Below are positions 1 through 7,963 of a stretch of DNA of 64,000 bases, one piece after another; the stretch's first letter is position 1; every line of letters starts with the position of its first letter. The translations under genes and the position numbers were made by a program. The notes beneath the pieces were generated by a model, which saw nothing but the letters and a program-made list of their open reading frames with translations, was not told the origin of the DNA and searched no databases. This stretch comes from Gammaproteobacteria bacterium (lineage in GTDB: Bacteria; Pseudomonadota; Gammaproteobacteria; Eutrophobiales; Eutrophobiaceae), in the NCBI GenBank assembly GCA_004297165.1, contig SCUJ01000006.1:1302464-1366463 (forward strand). Reading direction: 5' to 3'.

Positions 1-771
1 GCCCCGGTTCATGCCCATGGCCGCGAGTCCCCGCATGTCCGCCGTGCGCGGGCGCTTGAAATGCCAGATCTCGCGGCCGGTGCCGGCATCCAGCGCCCAT
101 ACCTCGTTGGCGTTGGAGACGTACATGACGCCCTCGATCACGAGCGGCGTATTCTCCACCACCTGCGCATTGGCCAGCGGGAAACTCCAGGCCGGCGCAA
201 GCCGGGTGACGTTCTCCCGTGCGATCTGCGTGGCCTCAGTGTAACGGTTGGCGCTGTTGTTGCCGTTGTAGGTGGGCCAGTCCTGCTGCGAGGTCACCTC
301 CCGGTAGCGATCGCCAGACAGGCGGCGCAACAGATGGATGGCCCCGTCATCGCCGCGCAACTGCAAATCGGTGAATCCCTCGTTCAACACGATCCCGGCG
401 AGCGCCGCGCCATCGGCGAGTTTCAATTCGCGCCGATCCACCACCGGCGGGCCCGGCGTCATGACCGGCACCAGCGAACGCAGATACCCGATCAACTGAT
501 TCATCTGGCGTTCTTCGACAGCGATCGGCGGCATGCCCATGTCGGGATTGCCGGTCCTGATGTAAGCGGCGAGATCGGCATCCGGCGTCGCGGAGACCCT
601 GGCGATGATGTTCGGGCCGGTCTCCCCCCCGGTCCCGTCGCCGCCGTGGCAGCGCCCGCAGGTATCCTCGAAGAATCCCCGCCCCGCCTCGGTGGTCTGG
701 GCGATTGCGGGCGATGCGAGGACGAGCGCGGCGCCAGCGAGAAACAGCGCCGGGATGCGGAGATTATTCAT
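1..771 (-). CDS. PQQ-dependent dehydrogenase with N-terminal cytochrome c domain (partial, 3' end outside window)
   Basis: The gene starts at 771 and runs off the left edge, so about 257 N-terminal residues are visible. Residues 1-25 form a signal peptide ending PAIAQ. A cytochrome c domain follows, with haem motif CGRCH at residues 38-42 and a likely Met ligand in the DMGMPP stretch. From about residue 165 the sequence (DWPTYNGNNSANRY, then ALDAGTGREIWHF) is the first blade of a PQQ-type beta-propeller. By family it would oxidise an alcohol or aldehyde in the periplasm and pass electrons to its own haem. The start overlaps the stop of the upstream flavoprotein gene by 4 bases (ATGA), so the two are probably translationally coupled. 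Substrate unknown. Confidence 0.85.
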   Translation of the reverse strand, partial: MNNLRIPALFLAGAALVLASPAIAQTTEAGRGFFEDTCGRCHGGDGTGGETGPNIIARVSATPDADLAAYIRTGNPDMGMPPIAVEERQMNQLIGYLRSLVPVMTPGPPVVDRRELKLADGAALAGIVLNEGFTDLQLRGDDGAIHLLRRLSGDRYREVTSQQDWPTYNGNNSANRYTEATQIARENVTRLAPAWSFPLANAQVVENTPLVIEGVMYVSNANEVWALDAGTGREIWHFKRPRTADMRGLAAMGMNRG

Positions 772-1391
772 AACTTGTATTTCTCCACCACATGCGGGAT
801 CAACCCGCGATTGTATTCGCTGGGGAACCGGAATCCCTGTTTGGCGAGCTGGACCATCTGGAAACCCAGTTCGCGGGCGGTCTTCATGGTCCGGATATTG
901 GCGGCGACGCCGCCTTTCTCGCCCACATGTGCGACCACCTGATCGGCCGCGGGCATGTGATTGTGCGCGAAGTAGAAATAGAGACTGTGCAGGGCATCGA
1001 TGGCGCCCATCATTCCGGCCACAACGATCGCCCCGCCGATCTTGTCGGTAAGGCGCAGCACCGGCGAGCGGAGCGCGAAGCTGCGATCGATGATCGCCTT
1101 GCACTGCGCCGACATGGAATGGAAATAAATCGGCGTGCCGAAGATGATGCCCCGCGCCGCGGTCATTTTTTCGTAGAGGATCTGCATGTCGTCCTGGATA
1201 TGGCAAACGCCGCTCTCGCGACAGGTCCCGCAACCGTCGCAAGGCTGGATGTTTTTGCCGACGACGCTGAAAAACTCCGCGTGCATCCCCGCCTCGAGCG
1301 CCCCTTCCAGGGCCTCACGCACCAGCAATTCGGTATTTCCCCCTTCCCGCGGACTGCAAGCTATGCCCAGAATCATGACGTTTTCCCCCAT
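768..1391 (-). CDS. Iron-sulfur flavoprotein / NADPH-dependent FMN reductase family protein
   Basis: A 207-residue flavodoxin-fold protein. The N-terminus (ILGIACSPREGGNTELLV) is the phosphate-binding loop of FMN reductases. Residues 51-62 carry a compact cysteine motif, CDGCGTCRESGVC (CX2CX2CX5C), like the cluster-binding motif of archaeal iron-sulfur flavoproteins (Isf), followed by the GTPIYFHSMSAQ segment of the fold. It is probably a cytoplasmic one- or two-electron carrier with FMN and a [4Fe-4S] cluster. The stop overlaps the start of the downstream PQQ dehydrogenase gene, so the two are co-expressed, although one product is cytoplasmic and the other periplasmic. The physiological partner cannot be read from sequence. 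Confidence 0.8.
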   Translation of the reverse strand: MGENVMILGIACSPREGGNTELLVREALEGALEAGMHAEFFSVVGKNIQPCDGCGTCRESGVCHIQDDMQILYEKMTAARGIIFGTPIYFHSMSAQCKAIIDRSFALRSPVLRLTDKIGGAIVVAGMMGAIDALHSLYFYFAHNHMPAADQVVAHVGEKGGVAANIRTMKTARELGFQMVQLAKQGFRFPSEYNRGLIPHVVEKYKL

Positions 1392-1462
1392 GATGGAACA
1401 TCCGGATTATCACGGAGAGGGGGCAGGTACTGCAAATATTACTCAGGGAGAAGGGGCGGAAG

Positions 1463-3712
1463 TCATCCCGTCCGGGCCGGCATCCCCGACGGCAGGACGC
1501 GGCTGATCGTGGAGTAGACCGGCTCCTCGCCGTTTGCCGCGGGATGCGCCAGGATGACCTGCCAGAGCAGCAGTTCGCGCCCATCGCGGGTGAGAAATAC
1601 GGTCTCGCCCTCCCAGAAACCTTCCCGCGCGATTTGTTGCGTCCGCTGTTCCCCAAGTTCCCCGAACAACTCCGGCGGATGGAATTCCTTCAGATTCAGA
1701 CAGGTCACGTCCTCATCAAGGCCGATGCCGAGCAGGCGGCGGCCCGCTCGGTTGATGTAATGTATCCGGCCCTGACGGTCGGCAATGCCGATAAAATCGG
1801 TGGCCGCCTCGATGATTTGCGTCAACCGCTCGCGGACGGCCATGCCCCGCTTGCGCGCCGTGATGTCCAGGCTGGTGCTGAGTGAATAGCGCACGCCGCC
1901 GATCTCCACCAGATCCGAGTTGAGCAGGATCGTGCGCCGTTCGCCGGATTTCGTCCGCACGGAGACTTCATGGTCGCGCAACGTGAGATTTACATCCGCT
2001 TCCCGGATCAGGCGCTCCCGCGCTTCCCCCGTAATCATGCCCATCTCCAGGGTGCCTTTACCCAGGATTTCCGCCTTGGTGAACCCGTAGGTCTCTTCGA
2101 AGGCCTGGTTAATCTCCACAAAGACATATTCCGGCAGACGCACCAGCGCCGCGGGATAGGGCGCCTTCTCGAACAGGGTGGAAAACCTTACCTCGCTTTC
2201 CCGTAGTGCGGCGGCCGCGAATTTGCCTGCGGTGATGTCGCGGGCGACGGCGAAGATGAGCCGCTCATCCGGCAACGGGAAGGCATTCCAGGAGACCCAG
2301 CGGTATGAACCGTCGCTACGGCGGTAACGGTTTTCGAAAGCATGAACGGCCTGGCCGTCGATCAGTTGGCCCAGGGCCCGCACGGTTTCCTCGCGATCGT
2401 CCGGGTGCACAAATTCGAGCCATGGACGGCTGTGCAGTTCGGCATCGCTCCAGCCGAGCGTCCGACCCCAAGCCGGATTGAGTTGCTTGAAAAAACCGTC
2501 CATCCCGGCGATACAGAGCATGTCGAGCGAGAGGTTGAACAATCTGTCCCGCTCCGTCTCCGCCCGCTTGCGCGCCGTGATGTCCTGGCAGGTGCCGAGC
2601 ACGTAAACCCGCCCGCCGAATTCGATCCGGTCGAGATTGACCAGGATATTGCGCGGTTCGCCGGACTTCGCGCGCAAGGTCACCTCCCGCGCCCGCGAAA
2701 AACCATAGTTCCGGAATTCGGCGATCATGCGCACCCGCGTCTTCGGGTCGGGTTCGAAACCCAACTCCGTCGTGGTCCGGCCCAGGACTTCCTCCCTCGA
2801 GTATCCGAAGACCTCCGTGAAGGCCTCGTTGGCCTCGACGATGGCCCCTTCCGGCAGCCGGAAGAGCGCGGCGGCAAAAGGCGCCTGATCGAACAGGACG
2901 GAAAACTTCGTCTCACTGTCGCGCATGGCCTCTTCGGCCCGCTTGCGCTCGGTGATGTCCAGGATCACGTTCGTCACGCCCACCCGCTGTCCGGCGGCGT
3001 CACGTATCGGATTTATATTAACAAGGACATTCACCCGCGTTCCGTCTGGCCGTTCGATGATGGCCTCGACGCCGTGGATGGGCCGGTTCTCGCGAAAGGC
3101 GACCGCCGCGGGACAATCGTTGTGGGGCAGGTACCAGCCCTCCGGCGTAAAGAGCTTGTGCGCGCCGCACCAGCGGTCGTTTGGTCCCGGCTGCCGTCCC
3201 CATAACTTGACGGCCGCCTCGTTGTAGAGCGACAGCCGGCCGAAGGCGTCGACGGCATAGGCCGCCACGGGCAGGCTCTCCATGAATTCCCGGTAACGGC
3301 GCTCGCTCTCCGAAAGGCCTTGGGCGCGGGCCCTGATATCCCGCTCCAGGACCAGCGCATGCTGCCGGGCGGACAGGAGGTTATGCAGGCGGAAACGCAG
3401 CTCGCGCGGCTCGATGGGCGTGAAGATCAGATCGTCAATGACGTACCGCATCTGTTCTTCGGGAGGCTCGTGCTCCTCGCGGGCGGTCAGTAACAAAAAC
3501 GGTAGAAAGTCGGGCTGTTCGCGGATCTTGCGCAGGCGCACCTCGCGCCAGAACTGTTCCAGACCCGCTACATCGATGATGCCGAGGTCAAAAGGTTCGG
3601 CGAGTGCTTCCGCCCCGCTTGCCTCGACCACCTCGTGATCGACGCCGAGCAATTCCACCAACTGCCTCCGTGCGGCTGATTCCTTGTGCGACAGAAGCAG
3701 TATGCGGGCCAT
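1463..3712 (-). CDS. Multi-PAS protein with degenerate receiver and no output domain
   Basis: 749 residues from the ATG at 3712 (MARILLLSH). Residues 1-120 resemble a response-regulator receiver, but the acidic pair is missing (LSHKES) and the conserved Lys is Thr (IFTPIEP). Five PAS domains follow at roughly 140-260, 265-385, 390-505, 510-630 and 635-745, joined by the usual DITxRKRxE linkers. PAS2 and PAS4 are of one subtype (LFxxAPxxAALxRLPE). The protein stops right after the last PAS domain; there is no histidine kinase, GGDEF, EAL or HTH domain, and the 70 bases downstream contain none. It may be a truncated sensor or a scaffold that binds other sensors. Longer in-frame extensions upstream of 3712 overlap the neighbouring gene and lack similarity. 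Confidence 0.75.
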   Translation of the reverse strand: MARILLLSHKESAARRQLVELLGVDHEVVEASGAEALAEPFDLGIIDVAGLEQFWREVRLRKIREQPDFLPFLLLTAREEHEPPEEQMRYVIDDLIFTPIEPRELRFRLHNLLSARQHALVLERDIRARAQGLSESERRYREFMESLPVAAYAVDAFGRLSLYNEAAVKLWGRQPGPNDRWCGAHKLFTPEGWYLPHNDCPAAVAFRENRPIHGVEAIIERPDGTRVNVLVNINPIRDAAGQRVGVTNVILDITERKRAEEAMRDSETKFSVLFDQAPFAAALFRLPEGAIVEANEAFTEVFGYSREEVLGRTTTELGFEPDPKTRVRMIAEFRNYGFSRAREVTLRAKSGEPRNILVNLDRIEFGGRVYVLGTCQDITARKRAETERDRLFNLSLDMLCIAGMDGFFKQLNPAWGRTLGWSDAELHSRPWLEFVHPDDREETVRALGQLIDGQAVHAFENRYRRSDGSYRWVSWNAFPLPDERLIFAVARDITAGKFAAAALRESEVRFSTLFEKAPYPAALVRLPEYVFVEINQAFEETYGFTKAEILGKGTLEMGMITGEARERLIREADVNLTLRDHEVSVRTKSGERRTILLNSDLVEIGGVRYSLSTSLDITARKRGMAVRERLTQIIEAATDFIGIADRQGRIHYINRAGRRLLGIGLDEDVTCLNLKEFHPPELFGELGEQRTQQIAREGFWEGETVFLTRDGRELLLWQVILAHPAANGEEPVYSTISRVLPSGMPARTG

Positions 3713-3765
3713 TAATTGGAATAATAGTCTCCACTCCGCGGGAGCGAAAGCGATAACGATTGTTT

Positions 3766-5700
3766 CTACTTCGATCCCTTTTGTCTGAAGGCCAGTAACA
3801 CATTCCCGGCCTGCGAGCCCACCAGGCTGTAACCCGAACCTACGAAGAGCATGCCGTTCCCGGCGGCGATGGAGGCGTTGTCGATGCTGCCGCCATGGCC
3901 CTCGACCCCATTGACGGTTGCGAACGGCGTCGCGGTGTCGAAGCGGAACAGGACCGCGCCGGTCTCCCCGTCGAAGACCCGGAGAAAACCGTCGAGCCCG
4001 CCATGCACGACGGCGGCATCGATCGCGAGCGCGGCGGCGGAGAGCCCCGCGGCCCGGTCGCAGGTGGGCATGTATTCCTTGCGGGGGCCCGTGCAATCCG
4101 GCTCATTGTAATAAGACCAGAGGACCTTGCCGGTATTCACGTCCACGGCATGCATCCCGGTCTTGCGGGTATCCTCGGGGTCCTCACCGGGGCCGTTCAT
4201 CCGGTTCACGGGCACGTACACGCGGTTGCCTGCGAGGGCCATGCCCCAATGGATCCCGCCCAGCGCGCCGCCCGGCCCGACATCCGTGGACCAGAGCAGT
4301 TTCCCGCTGTCATCGGGATCGAGCGCCCAGAGTTTTCCGGATTTCTGCCCGGCGAGCAGGATGTCGCGGCCATCGTTGCGCTGCGCGATGACCACCGAGG
4401 CGCCGAAGTCATGATCGGCCATGAGGCTCCATTCCGGCGGGCAGTTGGGACCATCCCGTTCGAACATGCAGCCGGTGAGAAAGATATCGTTGCGCGTGGC
4501 CTGGAATTTCCAGCGCAGGCTGCCGTCTTCGAGATCGAGGGCGAGGATCGCGTCGCTGGTGTCGGTGGGCGGGATGGAGTTGTTCTGCCCGGTCCCGACA
4601 TAGAGCACCCCGCGTTTTTCGTCGATGGCGGGCGTGGACCAGATCGGCGCGCCGGACGGACCCCATTGCTGCGTGCCGACGCGGCTGATATTCCGGGGCG
4701 TCGCCTCCTCCATGGTGTGCGCGGTCCAGACCTTCTGGCCGGTCATGGCATCCAGCGCCGTTACCGCCCCGTGGCTGCGGCAGCATTCGTAATCGGGATT
4801 CGCCCCGAGGCTCGATTGCTCGAAGGACGAGATCGGCACATAAACCTTGCCGCCGTGGATCACCGGCGTGCCGGTGGTGGCGGACTTGGACTTCTCGTTG
4901 ACCTTGACGTCGGTCAACCACAACAACGCGCCGCTTTGCGCATCCACCATGAGGGTGCGGGCGGCGGTATCTCCCATCGCCAGCACCTTGCGGCCGTCCC
5001 CCCGATCGCCGTAACTCATGCTCGTGCGCAGCGGGATCTCCGCCTGATAAACCCACTCGATACAGGGTTCCCCGGCGATATCCAGGGCATAGAGCCGGCC
5101 GGTGTCGACCGCTGCTATAAATAATGTATCGCCCACGATCACCGGCTGGGAGCGCATCGAGGCATTGCCGGGGAAACCGAAGGCCCAGGCGAGTTCAAGA
5201 CTGGCGAGCCCGGCCCGGTCGAGTCCGGCCTCGGCCGCGGTGAGATGCCGGTGATTCATCCGGTTGATGCCGAAGGTCGCCATGGTCGGTTCGATTGCGG
5301 TATCGATCCCGCGGCGCGCGGACTGGCACATGGATTTCGCGAGCCAGCTATCGTCGATCTCCCGTTCGCCCGCGAGGTGAATGGCGACCGCATCTTGTTC
5401 CTCGCTGGTGAGCAGCGCGCCCTGTTCCCGCATCTTGCCGTCGGTCAGCGAGAGCCGGATGGTGCGGAAACCCAGTTCCTTGAGGGCCGTGGGGGCCGGC
5501 GCCCGGGTGGCCTCGGAAAAGTCGTGACAGGAGGCGCAATTCTTCGCGTAGATCGAGGCGCCCAGTTCCTTGCCGCTCGCCACAGCCGGCACGAGTGCGG
5601 TGGGCGCTTCCGGCGGTCTGGTCGCGGGATTGCATCCCGCGAACGTCAGACAGGCCGATAGATGCAGGCAGATTATTAAGTAATGGTCGAAACGCTTCAT
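3766..5700 (-). CDS. Lipoprotein cytochrome c-PQQ beta-propeller dehydrogenase, PVA-dehydrogenase-like
   Basis: 644 residues from the ATG at 5700, chosen because GGGGGAGG lies just upstream and a signal peptide follows. The lipobox LTFAGC puts the lipidated Cys at 23. A cytochrome c motif CASCH occupies 55-59. The rest is a quinoprotein beta-propeller with repeated blade motifs (YALDIAG, VTALDAMTGQKVW, WALDPDDSGKLLW, HAVDVNTGKVLW). A vicinal Cys pair (YECCRSH) is a feature seen in several PQQ enzymes. Order and architecture resemble polyvinyl-alcohol dehydrogenases and related quinohaemoproteins. It is expected to be membrane-anchored in the periplasm, oxidising an alcohol and reducing its own haem. 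An in-frame extension upstream to 5886 is repeat-derived and unlikely to be translated. Confidence 0.8.
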   Translation of the reverse strand: MKRFDHYLIICLHLSACLTFAGCNPATRPPEAPTALVPAVASGKELGASIYAKNCASCHDFSEATRAPAPTALKELGFRTIRLSLTDGKMREQGALLTSEEQDAVAIHLAGEREIDDSWLAKSMCQSARRGIDTAIEPTMATFGINRMNHRHLTAAEAGLDRAGLASLELAWAFGFPGNASMRSQPVIVGDTLFIAAVDTGRLYALDIAGEPCIEWVYQAEIPLRTSMSYGDRGDGRKVLAMGDTAARTLMVDAQSGALLWLTDVKVNEKSKSATTGTPVIHGGKVYVPISSFEQSSLGANPDYECCRSHGAVTALDAMTGQKVWTAHTMEEATPRNISRVGTQQWGPSGAPIWSTPAIDEKRGVLYVGTGQNNSIPPTDTSDAILALDLEDGSLRWKFQATRNDIFLTGCMFERDGPNCPPEWSLMADHDFGASVVIAQRNDGRDILLAGQKSGKLWALDPDDSGKLLWSTDVGPGGALGGIHWGMALAGNRVYVPVNRMNGPGEDPEDTRKTGMHAVDVNTGKVLWSYYNEPDCTGPRKEYMPTCDRAAGLSAAALAIDAAVVHGGLDGFLRVFDGETGAVLFRFDTATPFATVNGVEGHGGSIDNASIAAGNGMLFVGSGYSLVGSQAGNVLLAFRQKGSK

Positions 5701-5828
5701 AGCCTCCCCCGATAGCTTATGCAGAACATGCGTCATGTTGACGCCATTCATTTTGTTGGTTAATCGGGTCCGGGACAAGCCCCGGCAGGATCTCGCCAAG
5801 GCGCCATGCAGATGGTTCGCCCATGTTT

Positions 5829-5905
5829 GTAGGGGCAGGCCTTGTGCCTGCCCGGAATGGGTGGCCACGCATGATAGAGAGGGCAATCACAAGGATTGCC
5901 CCTAC
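5829..5905. repeat. Paired intergenic palindromic repeat (GATC-type dyad)
   Basis: Two facing copies of a family recurring in this window: a left copy at 5829-5852 (GTAGGGGCAGGC, CTTGTGCCTGCCC) and a right copy at 5880-5905 (GGGCAATC, ACAAG, GATTGCCCCTAC), separated by about 27 bases. Each copy is itself an inverted repeat. The pair lies between the divergent end of the thioesterase gene and the start of the quinoprotein gene. Confidence 0.8.
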
Positions 5906-5944
5906 ATTGGATGGGATAAGTCCTGGATGGGATTGATTGGGGGT

Positions 5945-6364
5945 TTAATCCACAAACCTGTCCCGCAACTCCTGCGGGACCACATCCGCCCGCATCCCCT
6001 TCGGATGAGTCGGGTCGATCACCGCCCAGACGCGGCGCTCGAAGCCTTCGAGCGCGAGGCTACCATCCTTGTGGATGACCTTGTGGCGAACGAGAAAGGT
6101 CTTGCCGGCCCACTCCTCCACCGTCGTGTGCAACTCCACCTTCTCTCCGTGCCGGCAGGGCGTGAAGTACTTCGCGCCGGATTCCACCAGCGGGTAGCCG
6201 ATGACGCCATAGGTCTTCTTCACGTATTCGTAGGAAAATCCGTTCTCGGTGAAAAGGCGCTCGGTGGCCTGATCGAACCAGATGTAATACTGCGGATAGA
6301 ACATGATCCCCGCGGGGTCGCAATAGATCCAGTCGACGTTGCGCTCGAAGATAATCGTTTTCAC
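5945..6364 (-). CDS. Hotdog-fold acyl-CoA thioesterase, 4-hydroxybenzoyl-CoA thioesterase (4HBT) family
   Basis: 139 residues from a GTG start at 6364, preceded by a strong GGAGGAGG site. The segment YCDPAGIMFYPQYYIWFDQA (residues 14-33) is the signature of the 4HBT/YbgC group, with the catalytic Asp at 16. Later strands (FLVRHKVIHKDGSLALEGFERRVW cut into hotdog beta strands) fit the family, and length is normal. It should hydrolyse a cytoplasmic acyl- or aroyl-CoA. It lies alone, divergent from the trpB-like gene, so context does not reveal the substrate. Confidence 0.85.
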   Translation of the reverse strand: MKTIIFERNVDWIYCDPAGIMFYPQYYIWFDQATERLFTENGFSYEYVKKTYGVIGYPLVESGAKYFTPCRHGEKVELHTTVEEWAGKTFLVRHKVIHKDGSLALEGFERRVWAVIDPTHPKGMRADVVPQELRDRFVD

Positions 6365-6567
6365 AGTGCCTCCTCCAAATATTGTCGTTTGTATCGCCCG
6401 CAGTATCGCATGCCAGCAGGCAGTTCAAAAACGTCGCAAGCGCAGAACGAACCGGAAAAGGACTGGCGAGGCCGGGGTAAAATACGACATAATGCCCGGT
6501 ATAAAGCGGGAAAATAACCCGCGTTGTAATCTCAGCCTGGCAAGAAAATCAACACTAGAGCAAACCC

Positions 6568-7926
6568 ATGACAAACTCCCGCATCGTGCTGGATCAATCC
6601 CGGATCCCGACCCACTGGTATAACGTCATCGCCGACATGCCGAATCCCCCCGCGCCCGTGCTGGCGCCGGACGGCAAGCCAATCACGCCGGATCAACTCA
6701 TGATGATCTTCCCCGAGTCCCTCATCATGCAGGAGGTCTCCGGGGAACGCTGGATCCCGATCCCGGAGCCGGTCCGCGAGATCTATAAATTATGGCGGCC
6801 CACGCCGCTGCAACGGGCCTATCGCCTGGAGCAGGCGCTCGGCACGCCCGCGCGGATCTGGTACAAGAACGAAAGCGTGAGCCCCGCCGGTTCGCACAAA
6901 CCCAACTCCGCGGTGCCGCAGGCCTACTACAACAAGCAGGCCGGCATCAAGCGGCTCAGCACCGAGACCGGGGCCGGTCAATGGGGCTCCGCCATCTCGC
7001 TCGCGGGCCAGATGTTCGGCCTGGAGGTCATGGTCTACATGGTCAGGATCTCCTACGATCAAAAACCCTTCCGCCGGTCGATGATGCAGACTTGGGGGGC
7101 GCGGGTGCTGCCGAGCCCGACCAACACCACGCGCTCCGGCAGCAAGATCCTGGCGGCCGATCCGGAATCGCCGGGCTCGCTCGGGATCGCGATCTCGGAG
7201 GCCGTGGAAGTCGCCGCCGAAAATCCCGACACCAATTACACCCTGGGCTCCGTGCTGAATCACGTCCTCCTGCACCAGACGGTGATCGGCCTCGAGGCCA
7301 AGGAGCAGATGCAGATCGCGGGCGATTATCCCGACGTGATCTTCGCCCCCTGCGGCGGCGGCTCCAATTTCGGCGGGATCGCCTTCCCGTTCCTCGCGGA
7401 CAAGGCCGCCGGCAAGAACATCCGGCTGGTTGCGGTGGAGCCCACCTCCTGCCCCACCCTGACCCGCGGGCATTACGCCTACGACTTCGGCGACTCGGTG
7501 GGACTCACGCCCATGCTGCGCATGTACACCCTGGGGCATGATTTCGTTCCGCCCGGCATCCACGCCGGCGGTCTGCGTTATCACGGCGATTCCGCGCTCG
7601 TCTCGCAGCTCTACCACGAGAAGATCATCGAGGCGGTGGCCGTGGATCAGATCGCGACCTTCGAGGCCGGTGTCCTGTTCGCGAAGACGGAAGGGATCAT
7701 CCCGGCCCCGGAATCCAATCACGCGATCCGCGCCTGCATCGACGAGGCCCTGCGCTGCAAGGCGTCCGGCGAACCCAAATGCCTGTTGTTCAACCTTTCG
7801 GGCCACGGCCACTTCGACATGGCCGCTTACGACCGCTTCTTCCGCGGCGAGCTGGAGGATTATGCCTATCCCCAGGAGGCGATCGAGGCGGCCCTGGAAC
7901 ACCTGCCGAAAGTGGCCTTAGGTTAA
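6568..7926 (+). CDS. trpB: TrpB2-type tryptophan synthase beta-like PLP enzyme
   Basis: 452 residues, the length of the TrpB2 subgroup rather than classical TrpB (about 400). The PLP Schiff-base lysine is Lys111 in AGSHKPNSA. The catalytic ETGAGQWG motif follows, then the phosphate-binding CGGGSNFGG, then PAPESNHA near the C-terminus. By family it condenses indole with serine. No trpA, trpC or trpF is visible nearby; TrpB2 proteins are known to occur without TrpA and to work poorly with it, so this may salvage free indole or act on another substrate. The upstream 200 bases divergent from the thioesterase gene show only a small hairpin near 6506-6522; the ribosome site is weak. Confidence 0.9.
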   Translation: MTNSRIVLDQSRIPTHWYNVIADMPNPPAPVLAPDGKPITPDQLMMIFPESLIMQEVSGERWIPIPEPVREIYKLWRPTPLQRAYRLEQALGTPARIWYKNESVSPAGSHKPNSAVPQAYYNKQAGIKRLSTETGAGQWGSAISLAGQMFGLEVMVYMVRISYDQKPFRRSMMQTWGARVLPSPTNTTRSGSKILAADPESPGSLGIAISEAVEVAAENPDTNYTLGSVLNHVLLHQTVIGLEAKEQMQIAGDYPDVIFAPCGGGSNFGGIAFPFLADKAAGKNIRLVAVEPTSCPTLTRGHYAYDFGDSVGLTPMLRMYTLGHDFVPPGIHAGGLRYHGDSALVSQLYHEKIIEAVAVDQIATFEAGVLFAKTEGIIPAPESNHAIRACIDEALRCKASGEPKCLLFNLSGHGHFDMAAYDRFFRGELEDYAYPQEAIEAALEHLPKVALG

Positions 7927-7963
7927 GACTCTCCAATTAATACCCAACAAGAAGAAGACCATC

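Noticed and set aside
3895-5124. A 409-codon plus-strand frame opposite the quinohaemoprotein gene
   Set aside because: The minus strand encodes a complete signal peptide, haem motif and propeller; the plus frame shows none.
6365-6567. Possible riboswitch or T-box leader before the TrpB2 gene
   Set aside because: Only one short hairpin (about 6506-6522) is visible; no conserved leader motif or terminator was found.
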